Numbered from the stretch's first letter, positions 28,570-40,534 are shown. The stretch is 64,000 bases of DNA from Hyphomonas atlantica corrig. (GCF_000682715.1 NZ_AWFH01000062.1:1-64000); one strand, 5' to 3'. Notes: a model not told the origin generated them from the sequence alone. Numbers and translations are program-made.

Positions 28570-30255
28570 ATGGCGGACACGATTGGCGTTGAGGATGAGC
28601 TGGTATTCCTTCCCCTGGGGGGATGTGATGAAATCGGCATGAATCTGAATGCCTATGGATATGGGCCTGCTCATGACCGCCGCTGGATTATCGCAGATCT
28701 GGGGGTGACGTTCGGATCGCTTGAAACGCCTGGTGTTGATCTGATCTGCGCTGATCCGGAATACCTTATTGGCGAGCAGATCGATGCAATATTCCTGACG
28801 CATGCGCACGAAGATCATATCGGCGCCGTGGGTCTGCTTTACCCACGTTTGCAAACCAACGCGCCGATCTATGCAACGCCCTTCACGGCTGAGCTTGTGC
28901 GGTCGAAAATGGTCGAACGAGGCGTGGATCCGAGCTGGTTGAAACCCGTCGCACTTGGCGGGACCGTGACGGCAGGACCGTTTGAGGTGACGTATGTTAC
29001 GTTGACCCACTCTATCCCGGAGCCGAACGCGCTTGCAATCAAGACGCCGTTGGGAACCGTACTCCATACCGGAGATTGGAAGATTGATCCCGACCCTCAG
29101 ATTGGTGAAACCACTGATGTGGAAGGCCTCACAGCCCTTGGCGATGAAGGTGTTCTCGCAATGGTATGCGACTCCACGAACGTGTTCGAGGAAGGTGAGT
29201 CCGGGTCAGAAGAATCAGTCAAACAGGGACTGATCGACCTTATCTCGGAGCAAAAACAAGCCGTCGCCGTTACGACATTCGCGTCGAACGTCGCGCGTGT
29301 GAAGTCCATTGTGGAGGCTGCGGAAGCGGCCGGTCGGGCCGTGTGTTTAGTTGGGCGCAGCATGCATCGTATCACCGACGCGGCCAAATCGGTTGGAATC
29401 CTGCCAAACACAATGGAGTTCGTCGACGAGTCGGACGCTAGCCAGATTCCGGCGGAACACATTCTCTACCTTTGCACTGGGAGTCAGGGTGAGGCCCGCG
29501 CAGCACTGACGCGCATTGCGCGCCGCGATCATCGAAACGTTACCTTTCACGAGGGCGACACGGTCATATTCTCGTCCAGGCAGATCCCGGGAAATGAGAA
29601 GGGTATTTTCGAGCTGCAGAATGCGCTCGCCGGGCAAGGAGTGCGCGTGATTACACCGCGCATGGTGCCATATCCGATCCACGTGTCCGGACACCCGTGT
29701 CGCGATGAGTTGCGCCGAATGTATGGCTGGGTTCGTCCGAAAGTATCGGTTCCGGTTCATGGTGAGCGACGGCATATCATGGAGCATGCGACATTTGCGA
29801 AGTCCCTACAGGTGCCGAATGCCGTCACGCCTCGGAATGGCAGCTTGGTGCGATTGGCTCCAGGTAAAGCTGAAATCACTAATTTGGTGCCATCAGGACG
29901 ATTGTTTCTGGATGGGGACCGTTTGGTTCCGGAGGGAGCTCAGGGCATTGATGAGCGTCGCAAATTGTCTTTTTCGGGCATCCTTTTCGCGACGATGACC
30001 CTCGATGATTCCGGCGACGTGCTCGACGGGCCAGTGGTGATCGCAAAAGGTCTTTCAGAAAGCGACGGGCGTATTGCTGACGAAAGTATCGAGCCACTAG
30101 AGATCGCGGCGGAAGACGCGATTGGTCGCATGAAGAAACGAGATCGCATGGATGATGATGCGGTGGAGCGCGCTGTTGGCCGCGCACTTCGTAAAGCCTG
30201 TTTGAATACGTTTGGTCACCGCCCAATAATAGAAGTGATCGTGCTGAGGAGTTGA
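28570..30255 (+). CDS. rnj: Ribonuclease J
   Basis: A beta-CASP metallo-beta-lactamase nuclease with 5'-exo and endonuclease activity on mRNA and rRNA, typical of alphaproteobacteria and absent from E. coli. The 561 residues carry the zinc motif HAHEDH (H78, H80, D82, H83), the later HTGDWKID and the beta-CASP blocks ending in HVSGHPCRDELRRM and VPVHGERRH. I prefer ATG 28570; the TTG at 28561 would add three residues and overlap the coaX stop. The C-terminal domain is the shorter, divergent type. Confidence 0.96.
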   Translation: MADTIGVEDELVFLPLGGCDEIGMNLNAYGYGPAHDRRWIIADLGVTFGSLETPGVDLICADPEYLIGEQIDAIFLTHAHEDHIGAVGLLYPRLQTNAPIYATPFTAELVRSKMVERGVDPSWLKPVALGGTVTAGPFEVTYVTLTHSIPEPNALAIKTPLGTVLHTGDWKIDPDPQIGETTDVEGLTALGDEGVLAMVCDSTNVFEEGESGSEESVKQGLIDLISEQKQAVAVTTFASNVARVKSIVEAAEAAGRAVCLVGRSMHRITDAAKSVGILPNTMEFVDESDASQIPAEHILYLCTGSQGEARAALTRIARRDHRNVTFHEGDTVIFSSRQIPGNEKGIFELQNALAGQGVRVITPRMVPYPIHVSGHPCRDELRRMYGWVRPKVSVPVHGERRHIMEHATFAKSLQVPNAVTPRNGSLVRLAPGKAEITNLVPSGRLFLDGDRLVPEGAQGIDERRKLSFSGILFATMTLDDSGDVLDGPVVIAKGLSESDGRIADESIEPLEIAAEDAIGRMKKRDRMDDDAVERAVGRALRKACLNTFGHRPIIEVIVLRS

Positions 30256-30260
30256 AACCC

Positions 30261-30689
30261 GTGTCAGAGTTTAAAATTGGTCCACTGAATCATGTTGGCG
30301 TTGCTGTCCCTGATTTGGCGGCAGCATGTGAAACCTATCGAACGCTGTATGGCGCGACAGATATCACGACGCCATTCGATATGCCTGAGCAGGGCGTGAA
30401 GGTCTGTTTTGTGAATTTGCCGAATAGCCAGATCGAATTAATTGAGCCTTTGAACGCCGAGTCCCCGATTGCGAACTTTATTACAAAGAATCCTAAGGGC
30501 GGCCAGCACCATGTTTGCTTTGAAGTGAACGACATCAATCAGGCCGTTGATGAGATGGAGAAGCGTGGCGCGACGGTGCTGGGTAAACCGCGCATCGGCG
30601 CACACGGCACGCTGATCATTTTCGTTCATCCAAAAAACTCGAACGGCGTACTCATCGAGCTGATGGAAACGCCTAAGGAAGCTCACTGA
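30261..30689 (+). CDS. mce: Methylmalonyl-CoA epimerase
   Basis: A vicinal-oxygen-chelate fold enzyme (142 residues) that interconverts the 2R and 2S forms of methylmalonyl-CoA in propionate metabolism. Motifs: LNHVGVAVPDL (metal His), GGQHHVCFEVNDI, and a C-terminal GVLIELME glutamate ligand. The GTG at 30261 is chosen because GAGGAG (30246-30251) is nine bases upstream; the TTG at 30252, overlapping the rnj stop, has no room for a ribosome-binding site. No methylmalonyl-CoA mutase is in the window. Confidence 0.93.
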   Translation: MSEFKIGPLNHVGVAVPDLAAACETYRTLYGATDITTPFDMPEQGVKVCFVNLPNSQIELIEPLNAESPIANFITKNPKGGQHHVCFEVNDINQAVDEMEKRGATVLGKPRIGAHGTLIIFVHPKNSNGVLIELMETPKEAH

Positions 30690-30922
30690 TGACTCTTTTC
30701 GGTGCCGGTGTTGTTTTCACCATTGCTTGGTGGTTGTCGTTTTTTGTCGTCTTGCCGATTGGCGTTGCGGGACAATGGGAAGACGATTCAACGACGCCTG
30801 GCACCGAAGAGGCCGCTCCGAAGAACCCGATGCTTCGTAAAAAAGCGATATGGGCGACGGGCGGCGCGATTGTCCTGACCACATTAACAGCCATCATCGT
30901 GCCACGTTTGCTTGCGCAATAG
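30689..30922 (+). CDS. DUF1467 family membrane protein
   Basis: A 77-residue protein with two hydrophobic segments (about residues 4-27 and 54-74) joined by an acidic, Pro-rich loop. The WWLSFFVVLPIGV block and its place between mce and proS are the hallmarks of the alphaproteobacterial DUF1467 family. Function is unknown. Its start shares a base with the mce stop (TGATG), so it is translated together with mce. Confidence 0.9.
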   Translation: MTLFGAGVVFTIAWWLSFFVVLPIGVAGQWEDDSTTPGTEEAAPKNPMLRKKAIWATGGAIVLTTLTAIIVPRLLAQ

Positions 30923-30973
30923 GGGGCGCTGCGGCTAGTTGGCCTTCGTTTAGTGCGCGATCACGGAGATTCC

Positions 30974-32293
30974 ATGCGTCTGTCGAAGTATTTTCTGCCT
31001 GTTTCCAAAGAAGCCCCTTCGGATGCGGCCATTGTTTCGCACCAGCTTATGCTACGCACCGGCATGGTTCGCCAGAATGGCGCGGGCATATACACGTGGT
31101 TGCCGCTTGGCCTGCGCGTACTGAAGAAGATCGAACAGATCGTGCGGGAAGAAATGAACCGCGCGGGTGCTGTTGAGATCCTGATGCCAACCCTTCAACA
31201 GGCCGATTTGTGGCGCGAATCTGGTCGCTACGAAGCGTATGGCAAGGAAATGCTTCGCATCACAGACCGGCATGATCGCGATATGCTTTTCGGGCCGACG
31301 AATGAGGAACTGGTCACAGACGTGTTCCGCTCCTACGTGAAAAGCTACAAACAACTGCCATTGAATCTGTATCACCAGCAATGGAAGTTCCGGGACGAGA
31401 TCCGTCCGCGGTTTGGTGTGATGCGTGGTCGCGAGTTCATGATGAAGGATGCCTATTCCTTCGATCTAACCGCTGAAGACGCGCGGCATTCTTATAACCG
31501 GATGTTCTGCGCCTATCTAAACACGTTTTCCCGTTTGGGACTGACGGCTGTGCCCATGCGTGCGGATACTGGACCGATTGGCGGCGAATTGAGCCATGAG
31601 TTCATCATTTTGGCAGACACAGGCGAGAGCGCAGTCTTCTGTGACAAGACGCTTCTGGATATGCCCGCGCCGGGCATTGATCTCGATTTCTCTGCGGATT
31701 TGAGCGCCGAAGTGGAGAAACGCACGCAATACTACGCTGCAACCGAGGAAATGCACGACGAGGCCGCTTTCGAGGCGCTGCCGGAAGACCGGAGGGTCTC
31801 TGCACGTGGCATCGAAGTTGGTCACATCTTCTATTTCGGCACAAAGTATTCCGAACCTATGAATGCAGTTGTTCAGGGACCTGATGGTCAGATGGTCCCG
31901 GTGGAAATGGGAAGTTACGGTATCGGCGTATCGCGTCTGGTCGGCGGAATCATTGAGGCCTGCCATGACGAGAACGGTATCGTATGGCCTGATGGCGTTG
32001 CGCCGTTCCATGTTGGCATCATCAATATGCGGGCTGGTGACGAAGAGTGCGATGCAGCGTGTGAACAGGCTTATCAAGCATTGGAACTGGCTGGGATTGA
32101 TGCGCTCTATGACGATACCGAAGACCGTGCCGGCGGCAAATTCGCGCGGATGGATCTGATCGGTCTACCGTGGCAGATCGTTATCGGGCCGCGTGGCCTG
32201 AAGAACGGTGTGGTCGAAGTCAAAAATCGCAAGACCGGTGAGAAGGAAGAGCTGCCACTCGCCGATGCATTGGCAAAGGTGCGCCCTGAATGA
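30974..32293 (+). CDS. proS: Proline--tRNA ligase
   Basis: Charges tRNA-Pro. The 439 residues fit the short alphaproteobacterial ProS that lacks the large editing insertion between motifs 2 and 3. Class II motifs: [50 protein letters not shown], and motif 3 [12 protein letters not shown] start at MRLSKYFLP (ATG 30974) rather than ATG 30953, because family homology begins there. The stop overlaps the next gene (ATGA). Confidence 0.97.
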   Translation: MRLSKYFLPVSKEAPSDAAIVSHQLMLRTGMVRQNGAGIYTWLPLGLRVLKKIEQIVREEMNRAGAVEILMPTLQQADLWRESGRYEAYGKEMLRITDRHDRDMLFGPTNEELVTDVFRSYVKSYKQLPLNLYHQQWKFRDEIRPRFGVMRGREFMMKDAYSFDLTAEDARHSYNRMFCAYLNTFSRLGLTAVPMRADTGPIGGELSHEFIILADTGESAVFCDKTLLDMPAPGIDLDFSADLSAEVEKRTQYYAATEEMHDEAAFEALPEDRRVSARGIEVGHIFYFGTKYSEPMNAVVQGPDGQMVPVEMGSYGIGVSRLVGGIIEACHDENGIVWPDGVAPFHVGIINMRAGDEECDAACEQAYQALELAGIDALYDDTEDRAGGKFARMDLIGLPWQIVIGPRGLKNGVVEVKNRKTGEKEELPLADALAKVRPE

Positions 32294-33582
32294 GTGACTT
32301 GCCCGCAGCTGCATCTCCCTTTGGGAAACTCGAGCGGACGCTTGCGTGGCGGTATCTACGCGCCAAGCGTGAACATGGCGGTGCGAGTTTGATTTCCATC
32401 ATCTCGTTTGTCGGCATTTTCTTCGCAGTCGCAGCTTTGATCATCACCATGTCAATCATGAGCGGCTTTCGCGCAACATTGCTTGACGCCTTGTTGGGTG
32501 GCCAGCCGCACGTCTACGGCGTTGTCGCGTCGTACACTGAGGAAGAAGCCGAACAAATTGCCGAGACGATCAGTCTGATAGATGGCGTATCAAGTGTTGC
32601 GCCTTACATCGAAGAATACGTGCTGGTGACAGCGAATGGGCGCAAAACTGGCGCTGCTGTCCGCGCGATCCGTCAGGAGGATTTGGCGACGATGCCGTTT
32701 CTGAAAGATGGTGGAGAGGCAGCCATCGCGTCAGGCTTCGGCGAAGGCAAGAATGGCGGCAATGTCATCATGATGGGGGCGTTCCTGGCTGCAGGCCGCG
32801 AAGGTCTTGGGGTCAGGCCCGGCGACAAGGTGGAGATAATCACATCTCAAACGAATTCAGGGCCGTTGGGGTCGACGCCGCGCAGCAAAGCCTACACAGT
32901 TGGCGACGTGTTTAAGACAGGAAGTGTGGAGTTGGATCGGCTCTATATGTTCATGCCGATGGAGCAGGCACAGATCCTGTTCCAGTCCAAGGACCGTTAT
33001 CAAATGCTGGACATCCGGCTGGACGATCCCAACAAGACCACCGAGGCAATGGCAGCCATCGCCGACGCGACAGGCAATGCGCTCTACACGTTCGATTGGA
33101 AGAGCCAGCGGGCCGGTTACCTGAATGCACTGCAAGTTGAACGCACCATGGTTCGCTTGCTTGTGATGGTGATTATGGGGATCGCAACTCTGAACATCAT
33201 TGTTGGTGTTGTCATGCTGGTTAAAAACAAGACCCGCGACATCGCTATCTTGCGGACGATTGGTTTGGGACGAGGTGGGGTGTTGCGCGTATTTCTGCTT
33301 GTTGGCACCATTCTTGGAACGTTGGGTGCAGTACTCGGTATGGCAGTTGGCATTCTCGTCGTCACAAACATTGATGCGGTCGAGGCGTTCATAAACCTGT
33401 TTGTTCCGGGCGAGGTTTTTGATGCCGAAGTCTATGGCCTTGAGGGCCTTCCGGCGATCCTGGACTGGGGAGAAGTGATCCGAACTGGGCTCTATGCACT
33501 AGGCATGTCAATGCTGGTGTCAATCATTCCGGCCTGGTGGGCATCCCGTCAAGATCCGGTCAGTGCGTTGAGGTTCGAGTAA
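32290..33582 (+). CDS. lolC: Lipoprotein-releasing ABC transporter permease (LolC/LolE type)
   Basis: The inner-membrane permease that extracts lipoproteins for LolA. The 430 residues show one N-terminal helix ([20 protein letters not shown]), a large periplasmic domain and three C-terminal helices with the coupling segment [16 protein letters not shown]. Only one permease gene is present before lolD, so the transporter is probably homodimeric (LolF-like), as described outside gammaproteobacteria. Its stop overlaps the lolD start by one base. Confidence 0.95.
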   Translation: MSDLPAAASPFGKLERTLAWRYLRAKREHGGASLISIISFVGIFFAVAALIITMSIMSGFRATLLDALLGGQPHVYGVVASYTEEEAEQIAETISLIDGVSSVAPYIEEYVLVTANGRKTGAAVRAIRQEDLATMPFLKDGGEAAIASGFGEGKNGGNVIMMGAFLAAGREGLGVRPGDKVEIITSQTNSGPLGSTPRSKAYTVGDVFKTGSVELDRLYMFMPMEQAQILFQSKDRYQMLDIRLDDPNKTTEAMAAIADATGNALYTFDWKSQRAGYLNALQVERTMVRLLVMVIMGIATLNIIVGVVMLVKNKTRDIAILRTIGLGRGGVLRVFLLVGTILGTLGAVLGMAVGILVVTNIDAVEAFINLFVPGEVFDAEVYGLEGLPAILDWGEVIRTGLYALGMSMLVSIIPAWWASRQDPVSALRFE

Positions 33583-34271
33583 TGAGCCAGCCAGTACTCG
33601 AGCTTCGCGATATCGACCGTTTCTACAAGACGGCGGCAGGCGAACTGCATGTGTTGAGCGGAACCAATCTCCAGCTGAACGCCGGAGAGTTGGTTGGGCT
33701 TGTGGGTCCCTCCGGCTCGGGCAAATCAACTCTATTGCATACAGCCGGCCTGCTCGAGCGCCCGGAGTCCGGCAAGGTGTTGTTGGATGGCATTGATTGC
33801 CTCGCTCTTGACGACAAAGGCCGAACCGCAATCCGCCGAGCAAAAATCGGGTTTGTATACCAGTTTCACCACCTTCTTCCGGAGTTCAACGCCGCGGACA
33901 ATATCGCGATGCCGTTGATGATCGCGGGCGTAAAACAGAAACTTGCGCGCGAGAAAGCGGCGGCGCTTCTCGCCGAAATGGGTTTGAAGGATCGGGGGCA
34001 CCACCAGCCTGCGCAGATGTCTGGTGGTGAACAACAGCGTGTGGCCATTGCCAGGGCCTTGGCGAATGACCCCCGGTTGGTCATTGCTGACGAGCCAACG
34101 GGCAATCTGGACCCGGCCACGACAGAGCGTGTATTTGCGACACTCATTAAAATGGTGCGAGACGAAGGCGCAGCCGTGTTGGTGGCGACGCACAATCTCT
34201 CCCTGATCAAGCACATGGATCGCGTTTTGACGTTGTCGGACGGAAAACTGGTTGATTATCAGCCGGATTAA
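33582..34271 (+). CDS. lolD: Lipoprotein-releasing ABC transporter ATP-binding protein
   Basis: The ATPase of the Lol export system. The 229 residues have Walker A GPSGSGKST (42-50), signature MSGGEQQRVAIARAL and Walker B LVIADEPTGNLD. I start at MSQPVLEL (ATG 33582), coupled to the permease stop. It is followed after 77 bases by dnaE. Confidence 0.97.
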   Translation: MSQPVLELRDIDRFYKTAAGELHVLSGTNLQLNAGELVGLVGPSGSGKSTLLHTAGLLERPESGKVLLDGIDCLALDDKGRTAIRRAKIGFVYQFHHLLPEFNAADNIAMPLMIAGVKQKLAREKAAALLAEMGLKDRGHHQPAQMSGGEQQRVAIARALANDPRLVIADEPTGNLDPATTERVFATLIKMVRDEGAAVLVATHNLSLIKHMDRVLTLSDGKLVDYQPD

Positions 34272-34348
34272 GTTGTGAAACGCGGCTGACAGCGTCTGGT
34301 CTGGAAGAGGGCTTCACGGCACTGTATCCTGTGAACAGGAGCCGCCCC

Positions 34349-37300
34349 GTGACTGAGTCGACCTTTATCCACCTCGCCGTTCGTTCGAGTTATTCCCTGC
34401 TCGAAAGCATGATCACGCCGAAAGGCCTGAAGGCGTGGTGTGCTGAGCAGGGCATGCCTGCGATTGCGATAACTGACCGCAACAACCTATTTGGCGCGCT
34501 GGAGATCTCGCTGACGCTGACGGATGCGGGCATTCAGCCAATCATGGCCTGCTGTTTTGACGTCACGGACGGCCTCCCAAAAAGCGAACCCAGCCGTATT
34601 TCGCTCTACGCTCAGAATGATGTGGGTTACAAGCGTTTGATGCTTTTGTCTTCGCGAGCGTACCTGGACGCTGCTGATGGCGTGCCCAAGTTACATCGCG
34701 ATTTGCTACTCGACAACACAGAAGGTCTGATCCTGCTGACCGGAGGGGCTGAGGGGCAGGTGGCCAAACATCTGTTGAAAGGCCGAGTAGCGGACGCACG
34801 CACAGAGCTATCTACATTGGCTGCAGCTTATCCCGGTCGCTGCTATGTCGAGATTACCCGGCACGGCACCGAAGATGAGTATGCAACGGAAGAGGGGCTT
34901 GTGGATCTGGCATACGAGCTCAGTCTTCCGCTCGTGGCCACGCACGATGCCCGGTTCATGAAGTCAGCGGACGCGAAGGCGCACGACGCCATGATGTGCA
35001 TCTCCAACGGCCAGTATCTCGGCCAGGATGATCGCAAACGCGTAGACCCTTCGCAGTATCTCAAAACCGCCGGCGAGATGGTCTCCTTGTTTGAGGACCT
35101 GCCCGAAGCGATTGCCAACACGTCTGAGATCGCACGACGTTGCGCGGTAAAGGCCGAAACGCATAAGCCTATTCTGCCGAACTTCTCCAAGGAAGGTCGT
35201 TCCGAGTCAGAGGAATTACGGAAACAGGCTGTTGAGGGATTGGAATTCAGACTGTCCGCCGCTGACAAACTTTATGCGGACCGTGACACCTATTTCGAAC
35301 GTCTTGATTACGAGCTTTCGATCATCGAACGCATGGGGTTCCCCGGTTACTTCCTGATCGTTTCCGACTTTATCAAATGGGCCAAGGAAAACGGAATTCC
35401 GGTGGGTCCAGGCCGGGGGTCTGGTGCGGGGTCTCTTGTCGCTTGGGTGTTGTTGATCACAGACCTTGATCCGCTCAGGTTTGACCTGCTGTTCGAGCGC
35501 TTCCTGAACCCGGAACGTGTGTCGATGCCCGACTTCGACGTCGACTTCTGTCAGGAGCGACGTGGAGAGGTAATTCGCTATGTCCGCGATAAATATGGCG
35601 CCGATTCGGTGGCGATGATCATTACCTTCGGTACGTTGCAGGCCAAGGCTGTGGTGCGCGATGTAGGCCGGGTCATGCAGATGCCATATGGTCAGGTTGA
35701 CCGGCTTGCGAAACTCATTCCGTTCAACCCGGCGAATCCCCCCAAGCTTCAGGACGCAATCGACGACGAACCGAAATTTCAAGACGAAATAGACGCGGAC
35801 GAGCGTGTCGGGGAGTTGCTAGAGATAGCCTTGTCGCTGGAGGGCAAATACCGAAACGCAGGCACTCACGCCGCTGGCGTGGTGATCGGTGATCGGCCTC
35901 TGGTGGAGTTGGTCCCGCTTTACAACGATCCGCGTGCTGATTTGCCTGCGACGCAGTTCAATATGAAATATGCCGAAACGGCCGGGCTGGTGAAGTTCGA
36001 CTTTCTCGGTCTGAAGACGCTGACGGTCATCGACCGCGCGCTCAAGCTTATTCGCCGTGACGGGCGCGATGTCGGGCCGGAATGGCAAAGCCTGGATGAT
36101 CAGGCCACTTATGATCTTATGGCTAGTGGCGAAACCCTTGGCGTGTTCCAGCTTGAAGGTGCAGGCATGCGGGACACGCTGAAAAAGGTGCGTCCGCACA
36201 ACCTGGAAGACGTCATCGCCATTATATCCCTTTATCGCCCCGGGCCTATGGAGAATATTCCGGTTTACGTTCAGGGTAAGGAGGACCCGTCGTCGGTTGT
36301 CTACCAACATCCAGATTTGAAACCCGTTCTTGAAGCGACCTATGGTGTTCCCGTTTACCAGGAACAGGTCATGCGGATGGCGCAGGAGATTGCCGGTTAC
36401 TCCCTCGGTGAAGCTGACTTGTTGCGTCGTGCCATGGGTAAGAAGAAAGTTGAGGAGATGATTGCCCAGCGGAAGCGCTTTGTCGAAGGCGCGGCCGAAT
36501 TGAAAGGGATGGAAGAGAAACTGGCGAACGACATCTTTGATACGATGGAAAAGTTCGCTGGCTATGGTTTCAATAAATCACATGCGGCCGCATATGCTCT
36601 GATCGGCTATCATACCGGATACCTTAAACGGCATTTCCCGGTTGAATTCCTGGCCGCATCGATGAGCCTCGATATTGGCAACACGGACAAGCTGGCGGCG
36701 TTCTTTCAGGAAGCCAAACGTCTCAAAATTCCGGTTCTTGCTCCTGACGTGAATTCATCGACGGCTGATTTCGACGTGAAGGATGGCGCGGTTGTCTACG
36801 CCCTCGGCGCGCTTAAAGGCGTCGGACTTGAAGCCATGAAGCACGTCGTTGAAATTCGCGAGCGCGATGGTCGTTTCGAAGACTTGTACGACTTTGCCGA
36901 GCGTGTGGATCCAAAGCATGTGAACAAGAAGGCTTTTGAATCCCTGTCGAAGGCCGGCGCCTTCGATTCGTTTGAGCCGAACCGTGCGAAGATGCTCGAG
37001 TCAGCGCCCTTGTTGGCGAATATGGCGGTGAGTGCCGCCCAAGACCGGCAAGGGGGGCAGGGTGGTCTTTTCGGTGAAGCAGAACCAGCTCTCCGCCCCG
37101 TCTTGCCGAAGGCGAAAGCATGGAATGGTCAGCAGAAGCTGGATCAGGAGTTTAAATCCATCGGATTTTACTTTTCGGGGCACCCGCTCGATGACGTCCT
37201 TGAGGGCTTGGACCGCGAGCGGGTCACACTGGCCATGGAAGTTCAGGATCGAGCGGCTGATGGTAAACCACTCGAAATGATTGGCGTTGTACGCGCGCGC

Positions 37301-37771
37301 AGCGACAAGCCAGCTCGGAATGGCGGCAAGTTCGCCTTCTTGACGCTGTCTGACCCTTCCGGCGAAGTCGAGATGATGGTGTTTCCGGAAACGCTCTCTC
37401 AAAATTACGATCTCTTGCAGGTTGGCAATGCCGTCGCGATTACAGTCGGTGTTAAACGGAATGCGGAGGAGATAAAGCTGAACGCCGAGCGGGTTCTCAA
37501 GCTAGAGGCTGCACGCCTGTCTAAGGCAATGGGGGCTTTGAAGATTAGGCTGGCCGTTGGTGCCTTCGTCGGAGATCTTGCGGGTGTTGTCGAGCATCTG
37601 ACGAAGCTTCAAGACCTTGAAAAAGGAGAGCTTCTTATAGAAATGCCACTTGAGGATGGTCGAGTTGTGACCATGAAACTTCCATCTACTTACACGATTG
37701 GCCTCAGCGCGCAGCGAGCGCTTAAAGAGGCGCCAGGCGTTGAGCGTGTAGAACCGCTCAAAGCGGCCTGA
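34349..37771 (+). CDS. dnaE: DNA polymerase III subunit alpha
   Basis: The replicative polymerase catalytic subunit (1140 residues). The order is PHP domain ([15 protein letters not shown] near the start), palm with PDFDVDF carrying D395, D397 and D399, fingers, (HhH) and an OB domain near residue 1000 ([19 protein letters not shown]). I use GTG 34349, which has AGGAG seven bases upstream; the GTG at 34331 would add six residues. It is the last gene of a long plus-strand run beginning at nuoA. No terminator is obvious after it. Confidence 0.98.
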   Translation: MTESTFIHLAVRSSYSLLESMITPKGLKAWCAEQGMPAIAITDRNNLFGALEISLTLTDAGIQPIMACCFDVTDGLPKSEPSRISLYAQNDVGYKRLMLLSSRAYLDAADGVPKLHRDLLLDNTEGLILLTGGAEGQVAKHLLKGRVADARTELSTLAAAYPGRCYVEITRHGTEDEYATEEGLVDLAYELSLPLVATHDARFMKSADAKAHDAMMCISNGQYLGQDDRKRVDPSQYLKTAGEMVSLFEDLPEAIANTSEIARRCAVKAETHKPILPNFSKEGRSESEELRKQAVEGLEFRLSAADKLYADRDTYFERLDYELSIIERMGFPGYFLIVSDFIKWAKENGIPVGPGRGSGAGSLVAWVLLITDLDPLRFDLLFERFLNPERVSMPDFDVDFCQERRGEVIRYVRDKYGADSVAMIITFGTLQAKAVVRDVGRVMQMPYGQVDRLAKLIPFNPANPPKLQDAIDDEPKFQDEIDADERVGELLEIALSLEGKYRNAGTHAAGVVIGDRPLVELVPLYNDPRADLPATQFNMKYAETAGLVKFDFLGLKTLTVIDRALKLIRRDGRDVGPEWQSLDDQATYDLMASGETLGVFQLEGAGMRDTLKKVRPHNLEDVIAIISLYRPGPMENIPVYVQGKEDPSSVVYQHPDLKPVLEATYGVPVYQEQVMRMAQEIAGYSLGEADLLRRAMGKKKVEEMIAQRKRFVEGAAELKGMEEKLANDIFDTMEKFAGYGFNKSHAAAYALIGYHTGYLKRHFPVEFLAASMSLDIGNTDKLAAFFQEAKRLKIPVLAPDVNSSTADFDVKDGAVVYALGALKGVGLEAMKHVVEIRERDGRFEDLYDFAERVDPKHVNKKAFESLSKAGAFDSFEPNRAKMLESAPLLANMAVSAAQDRQGGQGGLFGEAEPALRPVLPKAKAWNGQQKLDQEFKSIGFYFSGHPLDDVLEGLDRERVTLAMEVQDRAADGKPLEMIGVVRARSDKPARNGGKFAFLTLSDPSGEVEMMVFPETLSQNYDLLQVGNAVAITVGVKRNAEEIKLNAERVLKLEAARLSKAMGALKIRLAVGAFVGDLAGVVEHLTKLQDLEKGELLIEMPLEDGRVVTMKLPSTYTIGLSAQRALKEAPGVERVEPLKAA

Positions 37772-37791
37772 CAAAACCCAAGCTGAAAGCC

Positions 37792-37819
37792 TTGCAGCCA
37801 TGGGCAATATCTGTATAAG
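37792..37819 (+). promoter_or_regulatory. Putative promoter of rpsB-tsf
   Basis: TTGCAG (37792-37797) and TATAAG (37814-37819) with a 16-base spacer lie about 95 bases before rpsB, leaving a leader long enough for autoregulation by ribosomal protein S2, which is known in other bacteria. The assignment rests on motif match only. Confidence 0.5.
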
Positions 37820-37916
37820 CCGCCCCATCAGAAACCAGTTCACGGGTGCATCCGGTGCGAAGGGCCATGGTGGTCCAAAGTTCCACCCGTGACGGCCAAC
37901 CGGATGGAGACAATCT

Positions 37917-38720
37917 ATGGCCCTACCTGACTTCAACATGCGTCAGTTGCTCGAAGCTGGCGTTCACTTCGGTCACCAAACTCACCGCTGGAACCCACGC
38001 ATGAAGCCGTACATCTACGGCGAGCGTTCCGGCATCCACATCATGGACCTTTCCCAGACAGTTCCTGCACTGCATCAGGCGCTCGTTTTCGTGCGCGATA
38101 CAGTCGCAAAAGGCGGTCGTGTCCTGTTTGTTGGTACGAAGCGTCAGGCAGCAGACCCAGTTGCAGAAGCTGCACAGCGCTGTGCCCAGTACTACATGAA
38201 CCACCGTTGGCTCGGCGGCACGCTGACCAACTGGTCAACTGTGTCCAATTCCATCAAACAGCTCAAAGAGCTGAATTCGATGTTTGAAAGCGGCAGCGGC
38301 CAAGGCTTGACCAAGAAAGAGCTGCTCGATCTGGAGCGTCGCCGCGACAAGCTGCAGATGTCCCTCGGCGGTATCGCCGACATGGGCGGTCTCCCGGCTG
38401 CAATGATCGTGATCGATACCAACAAAGAGGCGATCGCCGTTCAGGAAGCTCGCAAGCTGGGCATCCCGGTTGTGGCTGTGCTCGACACGAATTGCGATCC
38501 GGCCGATGCGGATTACGGCTTTGCCGGAAACGACGATGCGGCTCGCGCTATTTCTCTCTACTGCAACCTGTTTGCGGACGCTGTGCTGGACGGCCTTGCC
38601 GAATCTACCGCAGGCCTTGGCGTAGACCTTGGTGAGCTGGAAGATGTAGACGCCATGGCTGAAGCTGATGCGGCTGTTGCCGCTGAGGGTGAAACCGCTG
38701 AAGACGCAACAGGCGCCTAA
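37917..38720 (+). CDS. rpsB: 30S ribosomal protein S2
   Basis: A small-subunit protein of 267 residues. Signatures [20 protein letters not shown] and [12 protein letters not shown] are standard, and the C-terminal tail is very acidic and Ala/Glu-rich. The gene starts the rpsB-tsf pair, the usual arrangement, with its own promoter after dnaE. ATG 37917 follows a purine-rich GGAGAC. Confidence 0.98.
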   Translation: MALPDFNMRQLLEAGVHFGHQTHRWNPRMKPYIYGERSGIHIMDLSQTVPALHQALVFVRDTVAKGGRVLFVGTKRQAADPVAEAAQRCAQYYMNHRWLGGTLTNWSTVSNSIKQLKELNSMFESGSGQGLTKKELLDLERRRDKLQMSLGGIADMGGLPAAMIVIDTNKEAIAVQEARKLGIPVVAVLDTNCDPADADYGFAGNDDAARAISLYCNLFADAVLDGLAESTAGLGVDLGELEDVDAMAEADAAVAAEGETAEDATGA

Positions 38721-38763
38721 GACAGGGCGTCTGACCTGAAGACCAAACTGAAGGAATACAGCA

Positions 38764-39669
38764 ATGGCTGAGATTACCGCTGCGCTTGTTAAAGCACTGC
38801 GCGAGAAGACTGGCGCAGGCATGATGGATGCCAAAAAGGCGCTCGTTGAAAACAATGGTGACGAAGCTGCAGCCGTGGATTGGTTGCGCGCAAAAGGCCT
38901 CTCGAAAGCCGCGAAGAAGTCCGGTCGGACTGCGGCAGACGGTCTTGTGTCTGTTCAAGTCTCTGAAGACGGCAAAACAGGCGCCATTGTTGAGCTGAAC
39001 GCAGAAACCGACTTTGTGGCGCGGAACGAAAAGTTCCAGACTGCGCTCGCCGGGATCACCAAAGCTGCGCTCGATACCGATGGATCGGTTGAGGCGTTGT
39101 CGTCTGCCGGTTCGCCGGATGGCGAAGGCACTGTTGACGATCTGATCAAGCGCCTCATCGCGACAATCGGCGAAAACATGACTCTCCGCCGTAGCGCGAA
39201 ACTGACTGCTGACGGCAAAGTGGCTTCCTACATCCACAATGCTGAAACTGCGGGCATGGGTAAAGTGGGCGTTCTGGTTGCTCTGGACGGATCTGGTGAT
39301 CTGGAAGACATCGGTCGCAAGGTTGCGATGCACATTGCTGCCACGTCGCCAGCCGCTGCAACGACCGATGAGCTGGATCCGGCAATCGTTGAAGCCGAGA
39401 AGCGTGTTTTGACCGAGCAGGCACGTGAAAGCGGCAAGCCAGACAATGTCATTGAGAAGATGATTGTTGGCCGCATGCAGAAATTCTACAAGGAAGTAGT
39501 CCTCGTAGAGCAGCCTTTTGTGATGAATCCAGACCAGACTGTCGGCAAGTTCCTTGAGGAACAAGGCGCCACTCTGAAAGGCTTCGTGCACTTCAAGCTG
39601 GGCGAAGGTGTCGAGAAAGAAGAAGACAACTTCGCGGATGAAGTTGCTTCAATGACAAAAGGCAGCTGA
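38764..39669 (+). CDS. tsf: Elongation factor Ts
   Basis: The nucleotide exchange factor for EF-Tu (301 residues). The N-terminal UBA-like segment [16 protein letters not shown] and the core signature [10 protein letters not shown] are intact. It lies 43 bases after rpsB and is followed by an intrinsic terminator, so rpsB-tsf is a separate unit from the pyrH run. Confidence 0.98.
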   Translation: MAEITAALVKALREKTGAGMMDAKKALVENNGDEAAAVDWLRAKGLSKAAKKSGRTAADGLVSVQVSEDGKTGAIVELNAETDFVARNEKFQTALAGITKAALDTDGSVEALSSAGSPDGEGTVDDLIKRLIATIGENMTLRRSAKLTADGKVASYIHNAETAGMGKVGVLVALDGSGDLEDIGRKVAMHIAATSPAAATTDELDPAIVEAEKRVLTEQARESGKPDNVIEKMIVGRMQKFYKEVVLVEQPFVMNPDQTVGKFLEEQGATLKGFVHFKLGEGVEKEEDNFADEVASMTKGS

Positions 39670-39707
39670 TCTAGCTTGCCTTTCTGCCCGCAAAGGGCTT
39701 TGAACAT

Positions 39708-39742
39708 CCCGGTCGCCCATGACAGGCGGCCGGGAATCTTTT
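39708..39742 (+). terminator. Intrinsic terminator after tsf
   Basis: CCCGGTCGCC and GGCGGCCGGG form a 10-bp stem with one G-U pair around a 7-base loop, followed by AATCTTTT. It lies 38 bases past the tsf stop and before pyrH. Confidence 0.75.
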
Positions 39743-39782
39743 AGGAGCCTATACAAGGCCGCCATATCCGGAGAACCCCCTC

Positions 39783-40529
39783 ATGCAAGCTGAAGAGTCC
39801 GACTCCAACCCGTTGAAATACAAGAGGGTGTTGCTGAAGCTCTCCGGCGAGGCACTCATGGGGCCTGGGCAATTTGGCATTGATATTCCTACCTGCGAAA
39901 AATTTGCTCACGCGATCAAGGCGGCTCAGGATTCTGGCTCTGAAATCTGCCTTGTTATTGGCGGAGGGAACATATTCCGCGGTGTTGCTGGGGCGGCGAA
40001 AGGTATGGAGCGAGCACAAGCAGACTCCATGGGTATGCTCGCGACCATCATGAACGCTTTGGCGATGCAAAGCGTCTTGGAGAGCATCGGTGTTCCGACG
40101 CGCGTTCAGTCTGCAATTCGGATGGAATCGATTTGCGAGCCATATATACGGCGGCGTGCTCAACGCCACATGGAAAAGGGTCGCGTGGTGATATTTGCGG
40201 CGGGTATCGGAAATCCGTTCTTTACAACTGATACCGGCGCAGCTCTCCGAGCGATTGAGATGAATTGCGACGCCCTGCTGAAGGGGACGCAGGTAGACGG
40301 CGTCTACACGGCCGATCCCAAGATCGACGCTAATGCCACGCGATACGATGAAGTTGGGTATCAGGAGCTCTTGGCCAAGGATCTTCGCGTGATGGACCCG
40401 TCAGCGGTAAGTCTCATGCGTGACAACAACATTCCAATCGTAGTCTTTTCTCTGAAAGAGGAAGGTTCGCTGCTTAAAGTTCTGCATGGTAAAGGCACAT
40501 CCACAACAATCACAAATCATGGAGCGTAA
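39783..40529 (+). CDS. pyrH: Uridylate kinase
   Basis: Converts UMP to UDP. The 248-residue amino-acid-kinase fold protein has KLSGEALMG, the GGGNIFRG loop, and [11 protein letters not shown]. It is first in the pyrH-frr-uppS-cdsA-dxr-rseP-bamA order that links nucleotide and envelope precursors in many bacteria. A five-base gap separates it from frr. Confidence 0.98.
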   Translation: MQAEESDSNPLKYKRVLLKLSGEALMGPGQFGIDIPTCEKFAHAIKAAQDSGSEICLVIGGGNIFRGVAGAAKGMERAQADSMGMLATIMNALAMQSVLESIGVPTRVQSAIRMESICEPYIRRRAQRHMEKGRVVIFAAGIGNPFFTTDTGAALRAIEMNCDALLKGTQVDGVYTADPKIDANATRYDEVGYQELLAKDLRVMDPSAVSLMRDNNIPIVVFSLKEEGSLLKVLHGKGTSTTITNHGA

Positions 40530-40534
40530 GTGTC

